The translations under genes were made by a program, and so were the position numbers. 64,000 bases of DNA from Pseudoscleropodium purum (Eukaryota; Streptophyta; Bryopsida; Hypnales; Brachytheciaceae), in contig OZ017796.1 in assembly GCA_963969395.1 (NCBI GenBank), positions 43,948,243 to 44,012,242 of the forward strand, given 5' to 3'. Below the pieces are notes generated by a model, which had not been told where the DNA came from, ran no database searches, and was given only the letters and a program-made list of their open reading frames with translations. Within the stretch, counting starts at the first letter, position 1, and every line of letters starts with the position of its first letter. Positions 48,961 through 60,000 of this stretch are shown piece by piece.

Positions 48961-50229
48961 CCCAGCTGTCCATTGGAGCATCCTATGAAGCCGATATTAC
49001 TCAAAAAGAGCGGTAACATTTCTAAAAAACAACAGCCTGATAATCACTGCTAAATGAGGATCAATGTAATTGATTTATCATTTTATTTAAAAAAAAATGT
49101 AAACCCTAAACCCTATAACCTAATTACCCTAAACCTTTTCTTTTCTCCCCTAAATTGTTTTACGAATGAGGGGAATGTGGTTAAGTTGAATATGTTTGGA
49201 TTATTTACTTATATTATCCTTCTAAATAGGTTTTGAGAAGATCTGAAGATGGTGGGGATTTTTTTAAAGTTCATTAGGAAATCAAATGTTTTGCAGAAAT
49301 AATCAATTCCTTTTTCATCATAAGCAAATTAAATTTTAAAAAAAGGCCCCAATACATAATTAGAATAACAGTTTAATGGATTTCAACCTCATGATATTTA
49401 ATGAAAGGTTGTGATTTCTAATTAGAAGTGCATCACGATCTTCAAATGAACATCGAGTCTTTCATATTTTTTAATGAAATTTTGATTAGATTTGAAAACA
49501 AAGAAAAAGAATCAATGTTTTAACTTTCAAATCATGTATGGCTATATTTTTCCTTAAAAACATAGAAAAATTCGTTACCTGAGTTGGTCGAGTAGAATAC
49601 ATTATACACTTATACATGTGCTATATTTATTTTGAAGGGTAATTCCAATATTCTTATTTCAGATGTTTTTAAATATTAATTTAAAAAAAGAGGGTTCATT
49701 GTTTAAAGATCTAAAAAATTGACAAACATAATTTCTATTATAAATAGGAATTGAATTCGGAATTCGAATTTTGAAATGATTCAAATGAACAAGATATTGA
49801 TAATAAAATATTTCTTCGTTTGAGTTTTCAAAATGAATTTAGGAAACAATTGCAAACTTTTGAACTTAGGTATATGGTATTGTTTTTGGTTTGTACTTTG
49901 TAGAGTATAATACTTCAATTTTAATCCTAAATAAATGAAAAAACTCCACATGAATGAAATGTTTCTATGTATTGCACAAAGATTTCTACCCATTACTATG
50001 ATAATTAAATACATTGTTACATTTCATAAAATATTCTACATAGAAAGAAAAAATCATTTCAGTTTTCAATTATGATAAATGATGTCTTCTACTCTTTCTG
50101 TTATATGTTCATTTTGTATAACGTGTACATTGTACAATTTTTGAGAGCAGGGTAGTTCATTTTTGACTCTCATTGAAATAGAAAATATATTTGGATTTGG
50201 ATTTTGAAATCATTATGTATTCTACGGTC

Positions 50230-50405
50230 TTGCAAGAATGCATCTTGCTCCTTCCTTTGAATCCTTTTGATATTTTCTTTTTTTTCCTTTGCTTTCTCGT
50301 AAGGCTCTTGTTCTCTTGTTTTCTTCATTTGACCAGCCTATTTGGCTTGGCTCTTAGTTTTTTGGTTTTTTTAATGCAATGGTTTACGCATATGTTATAA
50401 AAAAT
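50230..50405 (+). mobile_element. LINE 3' end fragment
   Basis: The part TTTGGCTTGG ... TTTTTTAATGCAATGG, followed by an A-rich end, matches the 3' end of the minus-strand LINE relic at 8327-8500. Confidence 0.45.
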
Positions 50406-50879
50406 ATATATTATTTATTTAAAATTAATATATTGATGAACAAACGCATAAAGGCATTGAATGCTTTCACATTTAAAGTTATAAATCTATCATAAATCAC
50501 TCTTGTAAATTTGAATGATTGAATCGAAAATTTGAAAATGTAATTACAAGAGCTTTCAATTCAATCAATTGTATAAATCATAAATGTTGAAATGCAACTC
50601 GTATGAGTTTAGCATTTATGAAGATTAATTCATGCCATCCACATGCAATTTTCCAATTTAATAAAATGCAATTGAGTACTTCAATTTCTTTCCCTTCAAT
50701 TCTCCAAGTAACATTCACTTCATATCTTTCTCTATTTGTTTATCTATTTTTTGGGAATAAATGAAGAAACCATTTTTGTCTATATTTGAACATGCACTCT
50801 TATTTGATTGATGAAGAATATATTTATGAAATATATATTCATTGATTTGTTCATGTTGATTTATCTAATATATTTTATG

Positions 50880-50884
<5 letters not shown>

Positions 50885-50916
<32 letters not shown>
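50885..50916. repeat. TA microsatellite
   Basis: About 15 TA units. Confidence 0.97.
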
Positions 50917-50918
<2 letters not shown>

Positions 50919-51149
50919 TTAAAGGAGTATGGAAGACAAGATTGACAGATTGTGTTCAAATGTTGTTGATTTTGAAATGATTTAGTACTATATTATTTAT
51001 AAGAATATTATAATAGTATTATGTTATAATATTCCTAAAATAATTGCAACAAATATTAAAATACATGCTAAGTTAGGTTTGTTAGCCTACCAATTGTTCA
51101 TTAATAGACATAATTGAGTAGCCCCCTTAAATAAAACACTCAATATCTA

Positions 51150-51327
51150 ATATTTTACAATCCAAATGGTGGATTTGTCTAAAAATTTTTCCACATTTTT
51201 TCCAACTAATTTACTACAAGATCCTACGGTTACATATGCCCAAAAGTATTTTTCTTCCAAAACTTGGTATTTGCACTACTAATGGCAGTTTTGAAGTGTT
51301 TTTAGTGAAAAGAACTTTAGGGGTTAA
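51150..51327 (-). repeat. TTAA-element fragment, one end
   Basis: The last 180 bases match the right end of 43098-44043 (ATGGCAGTTTTGAAGTGTTT ... CTTTAGGGGTTAA). The rest of the element is missing. Confidence 0.7.
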
Positions 51328-51749
51328 ACATCTATACCGTTAGATTTTGAAAAAAGAACAATTTGCTTCATTGGGGATAACTATAAGTCCATGTTCTTTT
51401 TCGATAGCCAAAACACACTTGCAAAGACTTGGACATTTAGTGGTTTACTAAGTGATTAGACATCAACTAATTCAATTTAATAGTAGAATTTTTATTCAAC
51501 TACCTTCTTACAATTGCTTTATACACAATGCAACGTGAATATTTGGGTACATATATTAAACGTCGCAATCCTTTCGTGAATTTTTGCACATTTTAGCTCA
51601 TATCTTTGTACAAAAATATCATTTACCAAGAATTCATAAATTTGGTCATAAAGGAAGGCTACCTTTTTTAATTTCAAGTTTTACATTGAATGAATGAAAA
51701 GTTAGTTGAACTATACAGTGCCATGAAGACCTCTGTTTATTGTGCAAAA

Positions 51750-52160
51750 TATGGACGTCGGAGCGCTTTAGGGTCAAACCGCCCCGTCCTCCCTCGTACC
51801 CGTCCGCCCAGACCCCGTTCGCTCCGATACCTGTCCGTCGTCCGTCCCAATATCCGTCTACCTCGTCCTCCGTCCACCCTGTCCGTCTGATCCGGTGTCC
51901 GCCCTGTCCGCCCCGATACCCGTCCGCCCTGTCCGTCCGATCTAGCGTCCGCCCTGTCCACCCCGTTACCCGTCCGCCCCGTTACGGCCGATGCATCCAC
52001 CCCCTCCGGACTGTCCGATCGGGCAGACGTCAGATTTGTCCACCCGTGGCTATCCGATCGGGCGGATGGGGCTCTAGGGTTTCGGGGAGGCGGACGGCCG
52101 ATCCGTCCGCCACCCCCGGCCCGTTCGATCGGGAGGACGATTTAGGGCCGCCCGCATTGT
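51750..52160. repeat. GC-rich GTCCG cluster upstream of the kinase-like gene
   Basis: The longest cluster, with many CCGTCCGCCC words in the sense of transcription and a few GATCGGGCGGA-type words at its downstream end. It mirrors the cluster upstream of the transposase. Confidence 0.85.
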
Positions 52161-52351
52161 CACTTTTGTTTTGCCCCTTGTGAATGCAAGGTGGAGCGGA
52201 GAGCTTGGTGGTTCATCCTTCATTGGCTCCTTTCCGAGGCAAGGCAAGAGTGGTTTATTGGGGCCCCCTTATTGTCAATTTTTTTAACATTTGTGCGTAG
52301 AATTCACATTTAAATTAGAAAATTTCATCTATATCAGTTTCATTTGTCACG

Positions 52352-53845
52352 ATGACAAAGAGGAAGAAGAAGGTTGCGAAGCTTAAACATGGAGAGGGAC
52401 CATCAAACTTGGAGGTAGCTCGCCAAAGTCCTTTGGAAGAATGCAAAAAATTCATGATTGAGCGCATCATTCAATTTTATGAATCGGAAACAACATTGTC
52501 TTTAAACAATAAGTACATCAGATATCAAGAGGAGTGCGTGTCTAAATTCAAGGTAGACATGACACAGATGTTGTTAGATGCATTGAATGTGGCGAAGTGG
52601 CATGACGAAATGCATAAAACGTACTTCACCAAATGTTTGGAGAACAAGGTTCATGACGCTTTGTGGAATTCCAAAGTCATTTTGGTTAAATATGGCAAGG
52701 AATATCGACCCAATGACGCCCAGTTTGAAGAAGCGATTTTGAAAGCGGACTTGTTTAGGGGGCGATGTGCTTCATTCACCAAAAAGCACAATCAAGTTGG
52801 TTCAACTGGTTGGTAGAAAAGCAATGATGGAGTTGCTGAAGCGAAAAGGACCAAACGGCACCTCGTAGCACTTCCAAATACAGTACGCGTGATTGCTGTT
52901 GATGATAGAACGATAAGAGGTGGATATGCAACGATTCGAAAAGTCCGTATTGAAGGATTTCCTAGAGTACTTCCTTATTGGGAGTTTGCGGCAAAGAAAT
53001 CCATTCACCACCAAACTCGACCCGATCTTGCAAAGTTAAAACATCAAAACGAATCAATGGCTGTTCGAATTCTACACGCGGGTGTGATACGGTTTGCTGC
53101 GGTGCACGGAACGACGTGTGAAGATTATGTGTATTGGTGGAATGGTGGAACTCTTTGACAAATGTTGAATATGGATAAGGACTTTCCAGACAACATTCAA
53201 ATTCGTTTGATGTATACGAATCCAACCGAAGAGGAGGCTATAAAATTTCACCGTTTAGGGCAATATCAGAAGAAGTGCACAGAGCTGACATAGGCCTTTA
53301 TGCATATAATGTATGCAGTGCATCTTGCTGGACAGTTGCACAATGATCTTTCTCCGGACAACATCTTGTTGCATTTTTCAGAGGATGAGTCACGTGTGTA
53401 TATTGGAGTTTGCGATTGGGGCATGACCACTTTAGCTTCTCAGCCAATGAAGTCTTTGTACACATTTACATCAGCAGATGAGATGAAACAGACTTTGCAG
53501 AGGAGATGGTGGGTGGATCCACGTATTGCGTATTTGCATAAAACAGGTGCAGATGTGGAAGTCATTCCGATGTATTCACGTAAGTCGGAAGAGTATGCCA
53601 TTCGAAAAATTGCTCGGCGGATGAATGAAAACAACATATCAGAGGCGTATTTCAACGTGCTACTTAAAACACCTAGTGCGACACAATTTGCCTTTCATGA
53701 CTTTGCAAAAGTGTTTTATGCTTATTTAAAGCGCATTTCTTCGAAGACTGACAATGAAAATACTAGTTTGGCCCATGTGATTACGCGATTTTCTAATACA
53801 TATCGTTGGCCGATGCCAGATGAACATTTTTGCCATTTATATTAG
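52352..53845 (+). pseudogene. Protein-kinase-like cargo gene, three in-frame stops and no frameshift
   Basis: One frame of 498 codons from the ATG at 52352. The first ~180 codons are a Lys-rich start and helical region I do not recognise. Then comes a kinase fold: a Gly-rich loop (Arg-Gly-Gly-Tyr-Ala-Thr, ~189), a candidate ATP-binding Lys (Ala-Ala-Lys-Lys, ~213-216) and a hinge with Gly-Gly-Thr-Leu (~268). The catalytic loop is His-Asn-Asp-Leu-Ser-Pro-Asp-Asn (Asp332), then Cys-Asp-Trp-Gly in place of Asp-Phe-Gly (Asp355). Arg-Trp-Trp-Val-Asp-Pro-Arg stands at the Ala-Pro-Glu position. Stops: TAG 52814, TGA 53156, TAG 53291. The substrate is unknown. It lies convergent with the right end of the hAT element. 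Confidence 0.85.
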
Positions 53846-54284
53846 ATTGGTAGTACAGAAGTAGTAGTTGAATAGGTTATATAGGCATTAAAAATTAGTT
53901 TAAAAATATAGAGTTGGAATGAAAAAAATTATATGTGCAATTAGCCAAATGTGCACAATGTATGGTATTCTATATTAAATTCAATATATTTTGTCCATAT
54001 TGATTATGTTTGTATTTGTGTTGATCTTGATTTTTTAAATAGTATATATATATATTTGCAGTCACAAACTTTTTTAGTTTGCCTTCTGAAAATGAATTGG
54101 AATTTTTTCATAGTTTCAAGACTATCATGGACTCATGGTCAAACTTTATAATCTTTCAACTTATAAGAGACATTGTTTTAATGACAAATCGCGAACCATT
54201 GCACTTTATTTAACATTTAATTGTTTAAAGATTAAGGGAGTGATTGCGGGGCAGTTTGGGTAGGGCGGTCGGGGGAAATAGGGC
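53846..54284. other. 3' flank of the kinase-like gene
   Basis: AT-rich, with a short TA run at 54043-54054. No gene seen. Confidence 0.5.
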
Positions 54285-54398
54285 CGTCAAAGCGGATGGG
54301 GCGGTCCCGGCGGACGCTGTGTTCACGGGGACCGTGAATGTCAGCGGACGCTGCGGACACAGCGTCCGCGTCCGCGTCCGGACGTCGTGTCAACCCTG
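54285..54398. repeat. Right subterminal GC-rich repeat cluster and terminus
   Basis: GTGAATGTCAGCGGACGCTG and the following ACACAGCGTCCGCGTCCG match the right end of the MITE at 54645-54887. It ends TGTCAACCCTG, the complement of CAGGGTTGACA. Confidence 0.88.
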
Positions 54399-54406
54399 AA
54401 AAATAA
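54399..54406. repeat. Right target-site duplication of the large hAT element
   Basis: AAAAATAA, identical to 44619-44626. Confidence 0.85.
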
Positions 54407-54636
54407 CATATTACAAAAATTTAAGACAGAAAAAAAATTAGGTTAAAAGTTCTTCATGAAATAGGTTGAGAATTCTCTTTTAGAAAATAGACACTTTGAT
54501 GTTTAAATTATTAGAAAAATAGTGAAAACATTCAAAACATTCCAAAAAAATTTGGAAATTCTTAAGAGCCTTAAGAAATAAGATTTTTTTAGAAAATCGA
54601 TTGAAAAATATTTTCAAGTGTCTAAAAATTTGCATG
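54407..54636. other. AT-rich gap between the large hAT element and the MITE
   Basis: Nothing recognised. Confidence 0.6.
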
Positions 54637-54644
54637 AATGTGGA

Positions 54645-54887
54645 CAGGGTTGACGAATCTCTACGTTCGCCCTAAAATAGCGTCTGTAACCCGGACATCC
54701 GGACACCCGGATGCCAGCGGACACAGTGTCCCTCCCGCCATCGGAAGGCGGACGGACGGGACGGACGGGCAGGGGCAGACGGGGGCGGACGGGGCAAGGC
54801 GGACGGTGTCCGCGAATGTCAGCGGACGCTGCGGACACAGCGTTCGCGTCCAGACGTCCTGGACGTCCGACCGTCCTATCAATCCTA
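54645..54887. mobile_element. 243-bp hAT MITE, deletion derivative of the same family
   Basis: The left end CAGGGTTGACGAATCTCTAC and next 110 bases match 44627-44765; the right ~100 bases match 54300-54398. The right terminus has decayed to TCAATCCTA. AATGTGGA lies directly before (54637-54644) and after (54888-54895). No coding capacity, so it would need a transposase supplied from elsewhere. Confidence 0.95.
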
Positions 54888-54937
54888 AATGTGGAGGATA
54901 TAAATAATACTCTTTCCATCCCAAAATGATCTTGTCA

Positions 54938-55148
54938 CTACAAGAGAAAAGAAGTGTATTGAGTGAGTTTCTAAGTGTAGTCCTAGACATAAGATCATAA
55001 GTAATGACCTTTAAGAAGATTTTCAAAAAAATGTAACTAGAAACATATGCATTTTGTTGAAAATCTCCTTAAACATTATTACTTAATTATAATCTAATTA
55101 TGTTTAGGATTATACTTTAAAACTTACAAAAAACACTCTTTTTCTATC
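54938..55148. mobile_element. Foldback MITE (family F), uninterrupted copy
   Basis: Ends CAAGAGAAAAGAAGTGT and ACACTCTTTTTCTAT as inverted repeats, with the two halves forming a long imperfect hairpin. It still has a single TTAA (in CTCCTTAAA) where the copy at 38985-41040 carries an insertion. Confidence 0.85.
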
Positions 55149-56889
55149 AATGCTATTGGTAGTGAGTTAGTTGGTTGTTGCAAAAAATAGTTACTGTTTT
55201 GTCTCAATAATGTTGTTTTTAGCCATAGTACTACCATTACTACAAGTACTATGAATATTGTGTAGAATAAGTGTAGTTTACATCATGAAAATGAATTTAA
55301 AATGAATGAAAAGTCATAAAAAAACCAATAATTTTTTTGAAAAGAAATAAAATTGATAAAAACAAAAACAATGAAAATAATGAAAAATAGTAAAAAATGA
55401 ATTTAAAATAAATTAAAAAATGAAGCTAGAATTGTGTACTACTATTGACTACTGCAAACTACTATAGAGCTAGAGGACAAAACTTATCAAAAAGATGTTT
55501 ACTTAAACATTTTGATTTAGTAATTTAAAAAATCATAATAATGAATTAAAAAATGGCCATTTTCTATACTTTGGTACACTTGAATTGCACCAAATACTTT
55601 TGAGAGGAATTTTTTTTTCATTCTAATCTTTGCGCAATGGACACTCACTTTGAACCAATGTGCATGATACACAATTTAGAATTTCTAGAATCCCTCTTTG
55701 TCATTGTATGCAATGTTAGTACATGACTAACTTTTTCATTTTTTTAATCAAAATTCCCATTTTAGGGTCAAAAATAGTATTCCCCCTCCAAATGCTAAAA
55801 GTAGACATCTAATTAAAGGGTGTTTAAAAATAGTAAACTATTTTTAAGAAGTCCAAAAAAATACTCAATGTTAATGACTATTACATGTATCTTCATTTCA
55901 AATTTCACAAATTTTTTACCTATACCTCCAAATTTCTAGGCAAGAAACTACCTATCCAAATAAAATGGGACAAAAAAAAGGTCAAGTGTTTCTTGCAACC
56001 ATCCTAGTGACAAAAGTCCTTTAGAAAAGTCAAGTAGTTTGGAGTTAAAATTAAGAAGAGAGTCTTCTAGCTCAAATTTTAGCTCAAAGAAGAGTTTTAT
56101 AAGGCAAAAAAAATGAGAAAAAGATGGAGCCCAAGGTTGAGAGACCAACTACCAATTTCCATCCTACATGGACCTTCTCCCAAATATGATCTCTCAAATC
56201 TATTACCCCCTTTGTCCTGAAATGATTGTACACAAATTTGTTGGTATCTTTTTTAGCCAATTTCTATAGTCTAGCTTTTCAGCTTTTTGTAGAACTTTTT
56301 TGAATTTCTATGACATTTCCTATATTATTTATATATATTTTGAGTATTTAGTGTTAAAGTAGTACAAAGTACACTAAAAGTTCCAAAAAGTACAAAGATA
56401 CTTTAGTAAGTAGCCACAAATTAATAGAAAAGGGCAAAAAGGCAAAATAAAAGTTAAAGTAAAAGTTCCAGAAAGAAAAAGATAAAAAGAAAAAGAAAAG
56501 AAAAATAAAAACGAGAGATTTGGAGGCGCGTAAAGAACAACGCGCCGATTGCAAAGCCTCGCACCACCTCCGATCACCCCTCGAATTTCTCCTTTTATTC
56601 CTCTCCTTCTCTCATTTCTCATGCTCTCCCAATGTTTTGTTTTGTTTTTCCGTCTCCTATCAGGGCGTTATGCTATGCGTTGTAATTCAATTTCATAATA
56701 AAATTGTGCGTTTAAAATTTGTGTGAACTTGTGCATTATGCTTGAGCGGAGTGTGTGATTTCTGTTTGAGTGTGTATTTGGTATGTTTTGGTTTGTAATG
56801 GAGAATTGGAAATCACAATGTTAATCATAGAGCTTCCAATTTGAATACTTACTGTGTAGTTAGGGAAGTTGTTCTTAAATTTATGTTTT
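55149..56889. other. AT-rich stretch without a recognised gene
   Basis: A GC-richer patch at 56520-56640 resembles a 5' untranslated region (pyrimidine-rich) but no clear gene follows. Confidence 0.4.
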
Positions 56890-56892
56890 GCC

Positions 56893-57006
56893 GGAGTGGA
56901 AAACTGAGGAGTCGGTGAGTTCTATGAACGGTGGTATTGAGCACCGTATTCTGATTGATCACAGTAGCAAGGCGTACGTGAAGAAATTCTGGAGCCAGTT
57001 GATGTA
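56893..57006 (+). other. Possible terminal exon of an unrecognised gene
   Basis: The plus strand is open for about 38 codons from 56893: Pro-Glu-Trp-Lys-Thr-Glu-Glu-Ser, later Gly-Gly-Ile-Glu-His-Arg-Ile-Leu-Ile-Asp-His and Tyr-Val-Lys-Lys-Phe-Trp, then TAG at 57004-57006. Residue use is protein-like for such AT-rich surroundings. I cannot name a family, and no splice partner is established. Confidence 0.25.
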
Positions 57007-60000
57007 GACGAATCAGGCAACCGACATGGAAGACTGATTGGCTTCGAATACAGCGCAGGAATCAATTGCGAACTCGAATTCGCCCACTTGAGCTGTGAAT
57101 GAAACCGTCAGAGCTTGATCAACCTGTGATTCCCGATTAGGGATTTGATTTCCAATGGACAGAATTTAGAAGATTTGGTGATCGGAGAAGGATAACAAGG
57201 GCTTTCTGCAATTGATTTCATTGGATTGTTGTGTTAAGATTGAGTAACGAGTAATCGGTAACAACTTCTTGGCAACAATTCGAATTTGATAAGAGACAGT
57301 GCGGTATTGCATCAGGGTTACCTAACTGTGTCACTGAATCGTAATTGGAAGTGTTGATCAATAATTCATAGTTCAAATAGGACGAGAATTTAGTGTGATC
57401 ATGAGATCACGAGGAAAAATTGTGAGGAAAATGATGCAATTTTGATCGCCGAAGTCTGGCGCAGACAGCCGCGGTGACAAACCAGACAGGTTGGGTCGCG
57501 AAGTTGGGACCCGTTTGGCAATCCGGGTATTCCACGGGTTTAGGTGGCTCGGGATACGGGTATTGGGTAGTCCAGGTATCTATCCGGGTATCTACTAGGG
57601 TATTGATTGGGGTCTTGGGTGGATATTGTATGGGAAAATGGGGCTTAAAGGCTTTTAATTAAAATTCAAAATCATTCATTAAAAACAAATCAAAATAATA
57701 GGTCAAATTTTTCGAACGGCCCTTTGGGCTGTACCCCTAATTGGGAACTAGATTTAAAATTCTATTAATTATTTTGTATTAATTATTATTAGAATTTGTA
57801 TTGAAAATTGCATATGTATGTGGTAAATTTGAATTTTGGAATTGTAGGAATCGATTAACCCCTATATTGGCCAATATTGTCCCTAGAGTTGCTGAGGGGC
57901 AACCCATTATAAGACTTTCTAAACCCTAAATTCTAATTTCTTTTGAAATACTACAGACCTATATTTGTACTAGTTTCAAAATACTATAGTGGGCTGTACT
58001 GAGATCAAGTCCTGCATCACATACATAAACAAGTCAGTCCACCCTAATATATTGTCCCAGACATATTGCCATGAGCCCTACAACACTAGACAGGACAGGA
58101 ACATACATGCTGAGTCTTTTATCTTATAATGGACTGTTGAGTGTTTCTTGGGCTATTTACTGGGAATAAGAAGGAATTTTTATTCTATCTTCAAAACTTA
58201 AGTACAAAGTGACATTTGAACATACTACACTAACCTTATATAGATCATTCCCTGGTGTTCGAACTTGGTAGCGTTTGGAATAGGGATTCCAAAAACCTAA
58301 CTACAATTTCATTGATCATATTGTAAAGAATATAATTAAGAAACATTCCAAATTTTATATCACTACAATCAATAAAAACATTACATGTATTCATTGCAAC
58401 TTAAATAAAATTAGCCACAACTTCTACAAAGAAGTGTTTTTTTGGCCTATTCAAAACACCCTTAAAAAATCATGACATTCAAAATAGACAATTATTTTGG
58501 GAATGAAGGGAGTATTAGATAAATGAAAGTGAGAGTTAGTAAAGATTAAAGTGATTTGAATTTGTTATAAATTATTCAATTTGAAATAGACTTAGGGTAT
58601 TTTCCAATCATTGGTTGTATAATTAATTGTGTGCAATATAAAAGCTATATTACATTCAATATATTCTATATCAAATCTTTAGGGTGCACATATGAGGCTA
58701 GTCACAATGTATAATTGTATAAGATTGTAAATCATGTTTAAGGGGATACTCATGGCAAGCGCTTGGGGTCCAATGGGTGGTTTGGCATGGTCTATAGATA
58801 CGGATGGCACATGTAGTTCTTTTCTACCCTTCAAGTAGATTGGAAATGAAACATGTGAAAAGGGAGTTGCATAGGGATTTAAAAATGAAAAATCTAATGT
58901 ACTACTTTACTAGCATTGTCCACTTAGTGAATATGCTTCCATTGGTATGTTGATACGTTGTCATATTGAGAGGAGTTTGCTTTGGAAAATCACGGGGAAT
59001 TTTGGCTGCTGCTAAAAATGACTTAAGGGTAGGGATTCTTGCTTGATGTCCCTTCAAACCTTGAATTTTCAACAAATCTTAAATCAGTTTTCTGTTGGTC
59101 TATCCTATTTTGGTTCTATGGGTTCAAGGGTCAGGGAGGGGATAAGAAGCCACAAGATACGGAACGGGTAGAATGGACAGTAGACCACAAACTGAACCGT
59201 CCATGAATATAGCTCCTAAACTTTTAAATTCATGGTCTACTGGTAATCAACCTAGTTTCACTGTGAAAACGACATAAAATTCAAACATGTGGGTCATTAA
59301 TTCCACTTCGTTGCCTACGACACAAAATGAGATAAGGCTATATACGCAATGTCAGACTAACCCGCAAACTGAGTTTACAATGCAAAAATTTGACAAAGCC
59401 ACATATCCACAATACGAAATAATAACAAACCTCCAAATCCGGCTAGGAATAACAAAGTCACAAGCCACAACATAGGTTAGATCCTTGCAAGGTAAATTTT
59501 CACTTAAGTCTTCAAATCTTTACTTGAATCTTCGAATCTTCAAGTCTTCAATCTTTCAATCTTCTCTTTCACCCTCTTCTAGATTAGCAACACTATAATG
59601 AGCACCAAAAACGTTCTAAAGTTTCATTTTAAGTAAGTGATAGTTCTTTTGAAAGCTAAGACAATAAGCTTTAATCTATCAAAATCTCGTTTGAAACAAA
59701 ACTACCGCCTATGAGCTATGTGCTCTCAACGATTCCCTATAAAAAAATTTAGCGGTAGTACTTTACTCCACCTTTCTATTCATAACTTAAGTTATACGAA
59801 TGATATTGACAAGTGTAATAGCTTAATAGAAAGTTAACAACAAGATCTATATTCTATCCAATTTTCACTTTGCTCCAACGAAATTTGTAACTTTAGGAGA
59901 GGTACAAAATCTTTGCTCCTCTTTTTTGGATAGCAACAGATCACTCCTCACTTAAAGACCTATAAAATTTACATACAAGCTTGGAATCAAATGAAATTAT

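Larger units (their letters stand above)
48961..51749. other. AT-rich spacer inside the hAT element
   Basis: No gene. It contains two to three plant-telomere-like units (CCCTAAA, 49101-49135), a LINE 3' end, a TA microsatellite and a TTAA-element fragment. It is much more AT-rich than the flanking clusters, so it may be host DNA or older inserted repeats. Confidence 0.6.
44627..54398. mobile_element. 9.8-kb hAT transposon carrying a transposase and a kinase-like gene
   Basis: The left end reads CAGGGTGGAC and the right end, on the other strand, CAGGGTTGAC. Both are flanked by AAAAATAA, an 8-bp duplication as hAT elements make. Inside, in order, are a GC-rich subterminal cluster, the transposase (minus strand), a GC-rich cluster, and an AT-rich spacer with nested insertions. 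A third cluster, a kinase-like gene (plus strand) and the right cluster follow. The small MITE at 54645-54887 pairs the same two end types, which supports a single family. It could instead be two hAT copies with host DNA trapped between and moved by the outer ends. Both genes are now broken by stops. Confidence 0.82.

Noticed and set aside
48676..49053. Gly/Arg-rich open frames over the cluster upstream of the transposase
   Set aside because: Same cause: low-complexity GGACG repeats, open on both strands.
49101..49135. True telomere or interstitial telomere tract
   Set aside because: Only two to three imperfect CCCTAAA units; too short to indicate more than chance or a small remnant.
51690..52183. 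Overlapping Pro/Arg/Ser-rich open frames across the GC-rich cluster
   Set aside because: They come from repeated GTCCG words read in different frames; no start context or conserved domain.
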